Assembly (NCBI GenBank): GCA_010015745.1
Contig: ML978255.1
Location: 1 to 64,000, forward strand
From: Setomelanomma holmii
Lineage: Eukaryota; Ascomycota; Dothideomycetes; Pleosporales; Phaeosphaeriaceae
DNA length: 64,000 bases
Direction of reading: 5' to 3'
Of this stretch, positions 32,999 to 45,613 are shown piece by piece. The translations under genes and the position numbers were made by a program. Position 1 is the stretch's first letter. Each line of letters begins with the position of its first letter. The notes beneath the pieces were generated by a model that searched no databases, was not told where the DNA came from, and was given only the letters and a program-made list of their open reading frames with translations.

Positions 32999-35478
32999 AA
33001 GGCGGCAATCTGGTTGACCCATACGCACACACGGCGGCGTCATCGACTACTATACTACCACCTACCACGAAGCGATAATGACGAAGGCGGAAAGACTTGA
33101 AGAGCTCAGGCTCAGCGATACCACATTAACGACCCTTACGACATGCATCTTTATGACAGCGACTTTTTACTTCACGACCAAAGCTTTTCCTCCACTACTC
33201 TCCTATCATAGGCGTGCAATTCGGGCTGTGTCATGACTATTCTCGCCACTCGTTGGGATTATCGACTTTTCCAAGCGTCTGCATAGCGACGGCATCGGAG
33301 CGTTTGAGCGATTTTTTTTTCGTATATTGGGTTGGCTATCTCTTACTCAAATTGCGCTGTTGAGGACTTTCCTACCAAATATGTCACGCGGACGACAAAA
33401 GAAGAAAGATTACGACTATTAGCCACACGGCTATATGACTTTGACGACGACATGAATGAAAAGACTTGTTCGTGGCCGAGAAATGCCCGCGCTTTCGAAT
33501 GCTATACACGTGCTCTTCTCATCTAGCTTACTAACAGTTGTGCCGAATGCATGCGTATAACATAATGTTGGTAAGCTGCGCCTGGATAGGAGATGGCTGT
33601 CTGAGGAACTATCGAGTTGTTAGGGACGCACCGCTGAAGAGTGCAACAGAGCCGATGAAAGGAAGCCAGCCATGCGTGTGGTACTAAATCGTTTACATGT
33701 GCCTTACAATCTCCGAGAACACCTGGATGTTCTACACTATAAACTCATAGCTCGACATGATGAGGTTCCCAATTTACGCATCTATATTTTCCTGGACTCA
33801 CGTGTGGCCGCATTGATACGAAATCTCATGGTTCTAGCTCGCTTGCACTGTGGCTCCAAGTACTATCGCTGGATAGTTGCAAATAAGCCCAAACCTTGAG
33901 CATATTAGCCGGCTCAGTGTGATCAAAGTTGCACACTGGCTAGCCATTGAACGACGGCAATGGTTCGCAGTCCAACAGAGGCCAACTCTACTCTACTGTC
34001 AATTACTCGACTGGCACTTTGGCAAGGCAAAAGGCTGCGTACATCCCTCGACCAAGGGGCGACACAGACGTAAATCAGAATCTGGACGCGAGACGACGCA
34101 AACAGCGTTGCACATGATACAAATGGGAAACCGCCGGCGGTAGTTCTCCGAGCCAATGCTTTAGACAGGTTCACTCTGATTGAGCATGTTACAGACCGCC
34201 CAGACTTCATGCGCAACTCTTTTGGATTCACTCAGTAGGTTACATATAGTATAGAGTTTCCAGTCTCGCAGTTGACTGATTTGGCTATAAGCTTCGGTCC
34301 TTTGGTATGTGCCTTCCTCGCCAAGACCAAGTTCGTTCAGATTCACTGCCCGAAAGTCATAATGTACACCTAGACACGTGCAAGATGACCGTTTCACATG
34401 ACCCTCTGCCCTGCCTCGACCCAAAGCGGTCAGGCTTGCGCACACAATCAGAGAGAAAGGTGCATCTCCAAGCACGCGGCACCTGCCTGAGCACTTTCTG
34501 ATATCATGCGAAGTCGCCCGTGAAGAGAGAAAACACCACTCTATGAGGGAGTCTGTGTTCTTGGTGCACCCGTTGAAATGACTAAGAGTCCATGTCAACA
34601 CCGGTCGAAAGTTGATGGCTGTTGATGAGCGACCATGGGCAGGCAAGGTGGCTCCATTCCAGAAGCTTGCTATGCGAAAGCACAGCAGTGAATGGGTCAT
34701 TTCAGTCATATCGCGCCATTCATGGTGAGAAAGCGGCCGCTATGATGGCCAAAGACTCCTCAGGCCACGTTGAAAGAATAATCGCTGTACATGACACTGA
34801 GCGATATCAGATCGTGTCCTTCCCATCGTGAACCGCGACAAAGCAGCCGCACGATATCCGGCACTACTCATTGACAATAACAGCATCAGCCTACACTACG
34901 CTGATAGAGTATCAATCTGTTCCTAGCTGATTGCTTGAGAGCTCAAGGTTAGACACCACGACACGTATTTAGTGACGACGCAACATAACTGGTCGTCTTC
35001 GCCCTTACTGCCCAGATCGACGCAGGAATGGCCCAATGGCACGGAGAGTGCTCCCTGCTGGATAACTTGAGAAAATCCTACGAATTAGAGTCCTCGAAAA
35101 GGAGACGTAGTTGAGTGGGCTTGCTGTAGTGTTGCATGTTCCTTCGTATTTGTGCACAACCTGGAGGCGGTCAATCACTGCGCCATAATGCCATGGATCA
35201 ACAGCGAGGGTTGTAGTAGATAACATGGTCTCCTGAACTACGCCTGCCATCTCTTGTGGTGCTTCTTCTCCCGGAAGTGGCTGTGCCATGACTTCTCAAT
35301 CTGGAGGTTCAACTTACATCTGGGGTCCAGGATATCCAGAATCGGCCTTGACCTGACTGAACGCTTTCTTAGTTAAGGGGCTCCTTCACAGCTACGCGCA
35401 GGTGAGCACCTGAATTATGATGTCACCAACTGTTCGAGCAAGTGTGTGGCGATGTCGTGAATGCGGTCGTGTTTTTAA
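32999..35478. other. Gene-poor region, about 2.5 kb
   Basis: The first part is probably the 3' UTR of the dsRNA-binding-like gene. Later frames, including 34161-34709 and 35005-35289 on the minus strand, show no recognisable domain and are treated as chance. Confidence 0.4.
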
Positions 35479-36333
35479 GCGCCGGTTGCGGACCGCGACT
35501 ACCCTTACAAAGACCCTGACAGCGAACTCTTCCAAAGGCTCTCTAAAGATTTCCCGCACTCCTTGCCACAGCCGCCTTCTGGATCCTTCGCTCCGTTGTG
35601 TTCTGCGATGTTCTTGTTTTATGGTATGTCTGGCGACCGTAGGCGTCATGTTGAAAGTACCACATATGAACAAAGGGAAACCATTCTGGCGCACATCTCT
35701 TTCTAAGAACCAAGCTGGTATGCGCTCATCGGCATGCCTGGTTTGATCTCTCCGACATTTCAATTATTGCATTTTGCGAGGCACACGATACCCAACAAAA
35801 CGATACACAATGACGCCGTACCGACGAAGATCTTCGAACAAGCTCACAAGATGGAGCAGCCAATCGCACTTCGCCTGGCAGTCAACGACCAGCGGTGGGA
35901 ATAGTACTTCAAACTTTACAGCGCGATCGGCGCGAGAATTTGATAAAACTCTTTCATATGGCGTACCTGAGTACACACAGTGCTCGAGCTGTGGACCCCT
36001 GACCTGAAGTACGACTAGCAATGCCTGCAGGACATTGACGAAATGTTTGCGGCAAGGGCGAGCGCTTGGGTACCGTTGAACAAGACGACGGATATCCGCA
36101 GTCACGAGGGTTGGTTGGACGGAAAACCTCAGCATGTTCCCTGGGTCGCACCGAGAACTTACGATGACAGAAAGCTGGTGCTGTCAAGCTCGAAACTTGA
36201 CCAACTGAGCGAGAGGCCAAGACCTGCCAGATTAGACCCGCCCATAAACGGACAGCTAGTGCTCCACCAGGCGATGCCTTGCATGGGGATTCTCGTTGGT
36301 GCGGGAGTGTTACGCAGAAGGCGCGCAGGATGA
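35479..36333 (+). pseudogene. Decayed ORF of unknown family
   Basis: One plus frame stays coding-like for about 285 codons with six stops clustered in its middle. Open runs are 35479-35702 (SELFQRLSKDFPHSLPQP), 35706-35901 (IFEQAHKMEQPIALRLAVND) and 36017-36333 (CLQDIDEMFAARASAWVPLN...LDGKPQHVPWVAPRTYDDRK). Stops include TAG after NDQRWE, adjacent TGA-TAA, and TAG before QCLQDID, some explainable as TGG/CAG to TAG. The residue pattern looks like real protein but I do not recognise the family. A cluster of missed introns is an alternative. Confidence 0.35.
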
Positions 36334-37539
36334 CATGCACCTCGACCCCCGAAACGGCCGCTGAGGAACGTTGACGGCGACGCAATCGTGTGTAGAAGGC
36401 GATGAAGCACGAGACGCGCCCCGAAGACAGATTCAAGAACGTGGAAGCAGGCGAAGCAAAAGCAAGGTATGCTCATGCTCATGCTTTGGAGAGCCCGGAG
36501 CATGTGTGATGACGATGATGAAACTGGTCGAACATGCTCCAAGATGTCGGTGAGACTGGCAAATGGGCGGGAGCATTTTGCGCAGTCCTGCTGTTGAGTT
36601 GCACGCCAGGTCATGCCAGTGAGGCGAATCTACGCAGCACCCCCGGTCTATCGTAGCATCCGCTATTGCTCTGGTGGAGGTTATCGATCCGTCATGGCTG
36701 GAATTCCTAGACTTGCTGATGGTGTGAGGCGCACGCCGTCTCTCACCACGGCGCGCTGCCGAGGGTCTGCTTGCTCAGCCAGTCTGGCCGGAGAGAGTGT
36801 GAGGGAAGCGCATGCACAAACAGCAGCCTCGAGACTCGAAGCGAACGGTATATTGCTTCTTCATTCCCTTGCGAGTGCCGTCTCTCTCCGCACGCTGCCC
36901 AGGACCCCCAAGTCTAACGCTTATCGGGTGTTATCGAAGGAGGGGTTGTGGGCTCGATAGGCGACGCGAGTGCTGGGCAGAGATGCTACTGCGACACTCC
37001 TGTCTGCAGCGCCCCCGCTGAGTGGCCCAGCTCGCGAGGCGTCAGCTGGCGTGCGTGGGACAGCACATCCCAAAGCAGTCGCAGGTCGCCTCGAGGGTCA
37101 CGACGGGCAAACTCGCGCCCGGCGGTCATGCCATGGTGAACCACTCTAGCTTCTGGAATTGCAGCATCTCAAGGTGTGCTCGACCGCCCGACTCCAGCAC
37201 ATCTCCCGCCCGCTGCGAGCGCCTGCGCCTGGCCACCCTCGCCGCCGCACCAGGCCGTCGCATCAGGGCTGTTGCGCTCTCGATTGCGAATCGCGCGGTC
37301 CGCTGCAGCGCGTGAGGCGCTACTGGCCGCCAGCAGCTGGTGCACACGGCGATTGGGCGTGTGGGGCTGGGAGTTGCATCTGCTTCACCGACTTTTGCTG
37401 CGCGCTTTTGGTGTAGCGCTCTTGGCGGCCGCTGCGACACTTGACTGCCCTCGCCCGCTTACTGCCTCACACCGCTTACTATCTCAGCTCAGAGAGGCTG
37501 AGCACACTCACCTCGCCCACAAACGACCTCCGTGACAAC
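36334..37539. other. Upstream region of large Zn-cluster regulator
   Basis: GC-rich with pyrimidine-rich stretches close to the ATG at 37540, probably promoter and long 5' UTR. Frames here lack recognisable features. Confidence 0.5.
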
Positions 37540-40068
37540 ATGGAGAACCAGAACCTCGACTTTGACGGCGCCCTATACGCCGGCGAGGGCGTCTTCAACC
37601 CTAACTACGACCCCAACCGCCAGTCGTTCAACTTCTCCCACCAGACCTGGCCGATTCCCATCTCACCCGAGACCATGTCGCAGCACCAGCACCAGCAGCA
37701 CCACGATGGCACGCAGAATCAGCAGCGGCGGGTCAACACCGTCGCTGCCTCGACTGCCCACAACAACATGCCGTCGACAACGGGCACCATTGCTCCTCTC
37801 CAGACCATGAGCCTCGGCTTCCCCGCGGCAATGCAGGCCATGAATCCCATGCTGGCTAACTGGATGAACTTCAACACGGACGGCTTCACCCAAGACACTT
37901 TCACGCAGAACATGGGCATGAGCACCGACTTCAGTGCGACATATGGCGCGCCGCTGCAGTCGTCACCCGTTGAATTCCCCATCAACACCTCGCAGGCCGC
38001 CCTCTTGACCTCGATGAGCATGGCACCCTTCGCAATGATGCCCACCACCATGGACATGTCGCACATGGGCACCGCACCTCTCCAGATGGCAGACTTCCAG
38101 CAGGACTTCACCAACATCTCGAGCGCGCCCGACTTCACCGCCTCAAACGCGGCCACCGCCAGTGTGTCCACGGGATCGCCCAGTGAGCAGTGGATGGAAA
38201 TCCGTTCACTCTCCAGCAGCGACAACGGCTGGGTCGACATCGGTCACCGCAACTCGTACGACTTGTCCGACAACTCTGCCATCATCTTCAACCCGGCCCA
38301 ATCGCTCTCCCTGCACGTCCGCACCAATTCAGACTCGACCAATTCAAACCAGTCTGACGCACCGAGGTCAGCGCACTCGATGAGCAGCTTCGAGGAAATC
38401 CACTTCCCGATGAACTCGCCGCAGTCTGAGACGGACAACACGCTTGAGTTGGTGCACTCGCAGCACTCGCACGCCCACTCTGACAACTGCAATCATGGCC
38501 ACACCCATGGCCTGCCAATCGAGCACGATTTTGCCAACTACATCTCGCCTCACCAGTCTGTCAGCCCTCCCATGGGCCGTGTCGAGCCAATCGTCATCAA
38601 GCAGTCTGACTCCAGCACAACGTCTCCCACCTCATCGGCCGTCAGCTCACCGCCTGCCGCGGCCCGTCGGAAGAAGTCACCTACTGGAGTCGGAGCGAAG
38701 CCAGCCAAGACAATCGTGAAGAAGACACCCGCCCACACTACGAAGAAAGACACCACTGGCGAGAAGCGTGTAGGCCGGAGAAAGGGCCCGTTGAGGCCAG
38801 ATCAGCGCCTGCAGGCTCACGAAATCCGCAAACTTCGTGCATGCTTGAGGTGCAAGTTCCTGAAAAAGACCTGTGACAAGGGCGATCCGTGCGCTGGCTG
38901 CCAGCCATCCCACGCGCGTCTGTGGCAGGTTCCCTGCACGCGCATTGACATCAAGGATATCGCCTATTTCATGAAGGACTGGAAGGCCGACTATGAGCGC
39001 CACGTCAGCCTCGGATTCTCCATTGGCAACATCAAGGGTTTCTCGCCGCAGGAACGGCCCATCTATGTCACTCACGGCTACGGACACTACCTTCCCATCA
39101 TGGCACGTGAAGTCTATGTCCGTGATGAGAAGTGCTTTGGCGTTGACTGGTTCGAGACCCTCAATGGTCTTCACTTCGAGATCAACACTGCGAAGCTCTC
39201 CGCCGGCATGGAAGGAATCTCGCGCGCACATCTTTCCGATTACCTTGATCGTCACATCGATGGCGGCTTCGAGAACTTCGTTGATGAATACTTCGAGGGC
39301 ACTTATTTTGTTACCGAGCTGTTGAAGACAGCCTACCGCTTCTACTGCCGGGAGAAGGTACCCGTCATCCGCAAGGCGTTGAAGCTCGTCCTTGCCTATA
39401 ACCTGACGCTCCACGTCACCATGGTTGAAGGCCTCGGTGGCGAGGAGGAGGTCAATCTTGGCAAGGTCGAAGACCAGCAGTCCAAGTTCTGCGGCAAGAC
39501 TGTTGCTCCTGTCATGATCAACTTCCAGGTCAAGTGCGCGCTCGCTGACATGTGGCGGGAGCTGCAAAAGGATGTCCTAGAGGAGCTTTCATCCTTGTAC
39601 CAGTCCGTGTACAGCGGAGACAAGCTGAAGAACTGGCCCACCATCTTCATGCTCGCCGCCATCCTCCTTGCGGTCTGGGAGTTGATCCAGTTCGACTGCA
39701 ATTACCGTGTTCCAGATATTGGCGCCGTCAACACATTCTGTTCCGAGATGGAAGGAACTCCCGTTGGTGTCATCGTCGGTCTCTTCTCAGCCATCTCCCA
39801 GAAGCTACCCGCCTTCACAGAGTGGGATTCGCGCAAGCATCACCACCTATTGAACTCCAACCCGGCGGTGTGCGACGCCATGACTGAGGTCCGGGCGCAC
39901 GTCACCAAATATGGTAAGTTTGAAGCGCCACCCGTTTGACCCTTGCTCTAGCTGATCGCATGAACAGAGAGCTACCTGCGCTCAAGAAGTGACTGCAAGT
40001 TCGACCGCCAGGACTTTGACTCGCTGTCAAACAAGTTCCTCTCCAAGCTTGTCATCCGTGCCAACTAA
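37540..40068 (+). CDS. Large Zn2Cys6-type transcription regulator
   Basis: Exons 37540-39913 and 39968-40068, 824 aa. The intron (GTAAGT...GAACAG) splices YG to ESYLRSRSDCKFDRQDF. The frame extends upstream, but the first ATG is 37540 (MENQNLDFDG). Residues 1-380 are Gln/Ser/His/Met-rich and disordered, typical of activation regions. A basic stretch (RRKKSPTGVGAKPAK... GEKRVGRRKGPLR) is a likely nuclear signal. The zinc cluster has Cys435, 438, 445, 451, 454 and 466 (CLRCKFLKKTCDKGDPCAGC plus QVPC), with a longer final spacing than most. The 340-residue conserved C-terminal domain is not the usual fungal_trans domain. This architecture is widespread in filamentous ascomycetes. Targets are unknown to me, so no symbol is given. 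Confidence 0.87.
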
Positions 40069-41540
40069 AACCTTCCTGCACGACCACCTCCACCTCGCCA
40101 TCTTACCTAATCTTCTGGCTGCACCTTAATCTTCTGTCCGCATATTCCTACCCTTCATCAACTCGACATCCTGCAGCTCACTCTCACGGCACCATAGCAC
40201 GATCGCTCCATGAATTTATGTGTCCGATGTTTGCTATATAACGGCTGACGAACGCCCCAAAAACGATGAACGACCTGTCTTTGCATGTTATTTGCGATTC
40301 CCCGGCGTCTTCTGGATGCCAAGTTAGCGATCACTCGTCCGAATCCCCACTACCAACTACTGCACACTCTTTTTTGGGTGATACTGGACGTTTTCCTTCT
40401 TGAGCTCTATTTTGTTATGATTCTCCACGGCTCACGACGGTCCTATGACTGATGGCCATGACCTTACTCGACCTGTTTCTTGTTGCGGAGCAGAACGGCA
40501 GTTCTGTACATCTGTCATTCCATTTCATTTCACGAGTCGGAGGCTTGTCATGAGTGTTACATCTGCCATGTTGGATGTAGCTTTTCACCATGCCTCACAA
40601 AATGTCTTTTTTCTCTTTTCTCTTACGATTGTGTTACTGGCATAGCGAGCAAGCTGCATATTTTACGACAGCAATATCCCGAATATGGGATCTGTCTCAC
40701 CTTTTCAAACTTTCCACGAGGAAGATGTGTATCTATTGAGTTTTGGATGAAGAGAAATGGGAAACTATCATTATTACAGTACATCTGCATCGGCTTTGGC
40801 ATCTTGACTGGTGTTGAGAGGCCGTACGTAGTACACCGAAAGTAGATATTGTTTAGAACCGCACATCTTGAATTGCAAACACACCGAATCTTTCAGGTCA
40901 TGTCATGCGGTCATCCTTTCCCATGTTGACTGGACGTTTCATCTGCAATAGACACGTGAGCTCAACCGGAAAAATTCATCCCACGACACACCGCCCATTT
41001 CCCCAACCCGATGCGTCCCGCACCAGCACGCCGATCAACCGCTCTGGCCCGCCGTCTAGCCGCCCGTTGGGAAGTTGGACTGTGTGGGAGGTGTGTGTCA
41101 TGCTATTTGTGGTAAACAGCGTGGGTGCGTCTTTCTGGTGCCTGGCTATATCATGTTGATATAGTGCGGGGCGTCGAGGGGCGGCAGCTGTGATGGAAAC
41201 ATGTAAGAAAAGTGGTTATAGTGTACATGGACCAAGTAGAGACAATGGTGTGACATGTGCTTTATCTATGGAGAAATAATTTTGCGATCGCCAAGGTAGT
41301 GACATGAATCTCGGAATAGCTCATAGACTGTGTATAGAAGGACGAGGCTCTGTCACACCATGCGAGTATGCTTTGACTGAGCAATCGAGAGGAAGTGACA
41401 ACATTTTATGCATGTCTTGTGTAGCAATTCTTCTTTCCTACAAAATACATTGCCCATACTCGATACTGGTGTGTGCTACCAGTATGTTCTTCTTACCCGT
41501 ACAGAGTACTCATTCATTCTGCACTACATGGCATACCGCT
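40069..41540. other. Convergent intergenic region
   Basis: 3' flanks of the Zn-cluster regulator (plus) and the aldo-keto reductase (minus). AT-richer than neighbours. Only chance frames seen. Confidence 0.5.
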
Positions 41541-42758
41541 CTAGAAGCCCTGCCTCTCTTTTGGCGCATATGCCTCCTCAAGATACTTTGCGTCCTCGTC
41601 GCTGAGCTTGAAATGAATATTCCGCACAGCCTCTTCAATACGCTCTTTGCTACTGATGCCAATGATCGGGCATACACCCTTCTTGATGCACCAAGATGTG
41701 GCGATACAAGCCATGCTGACGTTGTGCTTCTTTGCGACTTCCTCGACTCGCCCAATGATCTTCTTGTCCGTGGCAAACTCGCGCTCGTAGACAAGCATGT
41801 TTACAAACTTGTCCGTCTCGGCACGCTTGGAGGAGCGATCGGCCCATGGACGGGTGAGGGCTCCACGGGCAATGGGTGACCATGGGATAAGGCCGACGCC
41901 GGTGTCTTGACAGTATGGAATCTATGCCACTGTCAGCGAGCTCCAAGGGCATGATCGATAGGGAATCTCACCATCTCGCGTTCCTCCTCGCGGTAGATGA
42001 GGTTGTAGTAGTTCTGCATTGAGACAAACTTGTGCCAGCCATGTTTCTCCGCGATATTCTGCAGTGTCTGGAACTCCCATGCAGCCATTGAGCTGGCGCC
42101 AATGTACCTGACCCAGCCCTTCTCGATCACATCGTTGAGAGCCTTCATGATCTCCTCTCTCGGTGTGCTTCGGTCCAGACGGTGAATCTGCAGAACGTCG
42201 ATGTATGTACCCAGCCTCTCGACGCTCTTCTCCACTGCATCAAAGATATGCTTTCTACTCAGGCCAACCTCGTTTACCGTCTCACCGTCGTTGGTGCTCG
42301 AGAGTGCGATGGGACGGCCGAGGTTCGATTCGTCAACGCCGAAGTAGCATTTTGACAGAATCACCACCTTGCTTCGCGGAATGTTGTACTGCTTGAGGGC
42401 TTTGCCCACGATCCGTTCGGATTGACCGTGGGAGTAGATGTCGGCCTGTAAGAGACATGGTTAGTAGGATCTTTGTTACGCATGGTCTTGGCACGATCCA
42501 TTACGTACAGTGTCCCAAGTGTTGATGCCGTTTTTGAAAGCGTGCTCCAGCAATGGCAAGCTCTCAGCCTCGTTCAGCACCCACGGTTGCCACTGATCAG
42601 AGCCATAGCTCATGGCGCCCAAGATGATCTTGGAGACCTTCAGGCCGGACTTGCCCAGGCTGTAGGCTTGTCAGCTACACCTTGGTCTGCCAATGTGCTG
42701 TGCCATTGTACTCGTTGCTGTGAACCTACTTGACGTATTCCATCTTCTTCTCCGCCAT
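41541..42758 (-). CDS. Aldo-keto reductase
   Basis: Exons 42758-42730, 42659-42509, 42445-41972 and 41921-41541, 344 aa. The (beta/alpha)8 barrel starts with EYVNLGKSGLKVSKIILGAM. Catalytic residues can be placed: Asp in NTWDT, Tyr in ADIYSHGQSE, Lys in VVILSKCYF and His in DVLQIHRLD. NADPH-binding blocks SMQNYYNLIYREEEREM and GISSKERIEEAV are present. It resembles the fungal AKR group containing versiconal hemiacetal acetate reductase-like and aryl-alcohol dehydrogenase-like enzymes, which reduce aldehydes and ketones with NADPH. The exact substrate is unknown. All three introns are in phase with GTAGGT, GTACGT and GTGAGA donors. Cytosolic; no signal peptide. Confidence 0.92.
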
Positions 42759-43504
42759 TGTGTGAATCAACTTGTACCTTGCTGAGGTAATTCGGTGTGC
42801 TACGGGTCTTGTTCGAGCAGCATATGCTTGGAGGACGCGTTTGAAAGAGTGCGGGCGGGTTGGTCCTTTATACTTCAGTATGAAGCTCGCCCTTTGCCCT
42901 TTGCCCTAAGTTCATCTGTTTTCACCGGTGTGTACCGATCAGGAAGTGGAGGACTTGCTGTGATACGAGTCAATGGATGCCAAAAAACTTCGGCAAACTC
43001 GTTGAAGGAGGCATGTATCTTGCTATTTCACGTCGCGTTGCTGGAGCTAGTCGGAAATACCACTTAATCCCGAGCGGTTGCGTCAATTGGGAGCGGGGTG
43101 CGGTGGAGCTCATCGGCAAAGAGGCACCAAGCAGCGCCGGAGCTGGAGGACATGGCACATCCTGATAGCCTGACGTCGGACATATTGTGCTTGAGTGAGA
43201 ACTGTGAGGATTGGGGGCGATGATGTTGACGCAGCCCATGCTGACAGTTGGTCTTTCGATGTTGATTGCCGTCGTCAGCGTAACCTCAGGGCACTTGGGG
43301 CTGCGCGTGGCAGAATGAGGCACAACATCACGAGACACATAGAGCCAGATTTGTTGTTTGAGAGAAGACTCTCCGCCCGTAGGCATGCTTGTTGCATTGA
43401 TGATGACCTTAGCGGCCGTGTGAACTATGAATGAACCCTTCGTGATCCAGCCCGTAGGCCGCGATCATACCATGAACGCCTTGCGCAAAGCCTGTCAACC
43501 ACAC
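42759..43504. other. Intergenic, no gene seen
   Basis: Between the aldo-keto reductase start and the polyubiquitin stop codon. Frames at 42977-43434 on both strands lack recognisable features. Confidence 0.45.
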
Positions 43505-44477
43505 CTATTGTCCGCCACGGAGACGGAGCACCAAGTGCAGCGTAGACTCCTTCTGGATATTATAATCCGAGAGCGTCCGGCCGTCTTCCAGCTGCTTACC
43601 AGCAAAGATGAGACGCTGCTGGTCAGGTGGGATACCCTCCTTATCCTGAATCTTCGACTTCACGTTGTCGATAGTGTCGCTTGATTCGACCTCCAACGTG
43701 ATGGTCTTGCCAGTGAGGGTCTTGACGAAGATCTGCATACCACCGCGGAGACGAAGCACCAAGTGGAGTGTCGATTCCTTCTGAATGTTGTAGTCTGAGA
43801 GAGTACGGCCGTCTTCAAGCTGCTTTCCGGCGAAGATGAGACGCTGCTGATCCGGAGGAATGCCCTCCTTGTCCTGGATCTTAGACTTCACGTTGTCGAT
43901 CGTGTCCGAAGACTCGACCTCCAATGTGATGGTCTTTCCGGTGAGGGTCTTGACAAAGATTTGCATACCACCGCGCAGGCGCAGGACGAGATGCAGAGTA
44001 GACTCCTTCTGAATGTTGTAGTCGGACAGGGTGCGGCCATCCTCGAGCTGCTTGCCTGCGAAGATCAAGCGCTGCTGGTCTGGAGGAATGCCCTCCTTGT
44101 CTTGGATCTTCGACTTGACGTTGTCGATCGTATCGGAGGACTCAACTTCGAGCGTGATGGTCTTGCCGGTGACTGTGCATGCTGTCAGCAGATGCGCCAC
44201 GCGCGAGCAGGCAAGGTAGCAACTTACGAGTCTTGACGAAGATTTGCATACCACCACGGAGGCGGAGCACGAGATGGAGGGTCGACTCCTTCTGGATGTT
44301 GTAGTCGGACAGGGTGCGACCATCCTCAAGCTGCTTGCCTGCGAAGATCAAGCGCTGCTGGTCTGGAGGAATGCCCTCCTTGTCCTGGATCTTGCTCTTG
44401 ACATTGTCGATGGTATCAGAGCTCTCCACCTCAAGGGTGATCGTCTTGCCGGTGAGGGTCTTGACGAAGATCTGCAT
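43505..44477 (-). CDS. UBI4: Polyubiquitin, four head-to-tail units
   Basis: Exons 44477-44228 and 44172-43505, 305 aa: exactly four 76-residue ubiquitin units plus a terminal Gln that blocks the last Gly-Gly until removed. Each unit starts [20 protein letters not shown] and ends [10 protein letters not shown]. The intron (GTAAGT...GCACAG, 55 nt) lies at codon 8 of the second unit. The precursor is cut by deubiquitinases to supply ubiquitin, especially under stress. Units differ at synonymous positions, so they are not freshly homogenised. The 5' flank carries a TATA-like box and a heat-shock-element-like sequence. Short frames on the opposite strand are shadows of the repeat. Confidence 0.98.
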
Positions 44478-44597
44478 GATGGCGGTTATTTGAAGTGTCT
44501 GTGGTGTATGTGTTGTGGTTGAGCAGAGCGTGCGTGTTGCAGGTTGAGCGTGTGGGAGTGAGATGTAAGAGCGATCGAGAGCGGCGGGCGGCGAGGT

Positions 44598-44604
44598 CTT
44601 ATAT
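44598..44604 (-). promoter_or_regulatory. TATA-like box of polyubiquitin gene
   Basis: ATATAAG on the minus strand, about 120 bp upstream of the polyubiquitin ATG, positioned to give a 5' UTR of about 90 nt. Confidence 0.5.
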
Positions 44605-44691
44605 GTGAGAGGCGAGAGGAGGTAGGCGGCAGGCGGCAAGCGTGAGGCTGTGACGCTTCCAAACGGCCCGTGCGAATCAGCGAACAAGGCA

Positions 44692-44711
44692 GGAACCTTC
44701 CGCGACCTTCC
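44692..44711 (-). promoter_or_regulatory. Heat-shock-element-like site, polyubiquitin promoter
   Basis: Alternating 5-bp units gGAAc-cTTCc-gcgac-cTTCc read on the plus strand: three of four match nGAAn/nTTCn. It lies about 215 bp upstream of the ATG. Hsf1 binding would fit stress induction of polyubiquitin, but this rests on motif and context only. Confidence 0.45.
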
Positions 44712-45613
44712 AGCACCTGCCCGCCACTCACGTTTGTTTGCTTCCATTAATCATCTGCGCTTTCACTGTCGCCATTCGAATGCGCCTTTACTCGCCGCAA
44801 ACACCCACGGCAGTGCTGTGCGACCTTCTCCCTTCACTCAGTTCACTATCAGTCCAGATCGCGACGCTCGCAGCATCCCCGCTTCCGTTATCGCGCGCTA
44901 GGGCCATGTGACGTATCGTATCGGACAGGCAACCGCACCGCCAGGACGTGCAGTACTCACATTTCCGCCCTTCATCGTCGACTCATTCGCGATACCGGTG
45001 ATCAATGTGTAATTCAATCACCCCGCAGCTGCGAGCGTCAGTACGTTTCGCGTCCCCAATTGTAACATTAAGTGAATGGCGCGATCAGGCGTGATCAAGC
45101 ATCTTGATTACGGAAGACTGCTGACATGCAGTACGTTCTATGCATTGAACCGATCTGCACCGAGATGGCCAGCAATCTCTTTCACGGCAGTGGCGAGCAT
45201 CACCGTCCTGGCGCAAAGTTTCCTTTTCAGCGTGGCAATGGGTGAAGGACTTGCGCGTCAACGCCACTGCAGACACGGACGCTGACTGCTCCGCCGCATT
45301 CGTGCGGCAATATCTCGGCAGCCGGCTGTGCTTAGGAATTTACCGTTCGATGGAGACACATTCATTCGCCAAGAATCCGAGGCAAATGGTAAGTCTGCAC
45401 AATTGCACGGGTTGTCTGCCTTGTACAAACCGCAGGTAACGACACGACGCGTTGACGTCACTAAAGGCGTCGCTTTGTGCGCCTCTTCGGGAACTTGAAT
45501 TCCATGATGCTCTTCTTCTTACAAATCTCATACTCGCGCAATTTAGCGTTTTTAAAAGAACAAACACCCATACGTCTAAGCTTCCTCCTATATGCGCTTT
45601 GCCCAGGCGCACA
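44712..45613. other. Divergent intergenic region
   Basis: Upstream of the polyubiquitin gene (minus) and the NTF2-like gene (plus). The frame extending from 45452 into the NTF2-like gene is judged leader, not coding. Confidence 0.5.

Noticed and set aside
34161..34709. 182-codon minus-strand frame
   Set aside because: No recognisable motif, and Cys/Ser-rich random-looking composition in a gene-poor stretch.
38677..39567. 296-codon minus-strand frame
   Set aside because: Antisense shadow of the conserved part of the large Zn-cluster regulator.
43961..44522. Plus-strand frames across the polyubiquitin gene ([10 protein letters not shown]..., [10 protein letters not shown]...)
   Set aside because: Antisense shadows of the ubiquitin repeats; their similarity to each other only reflects the repeats.
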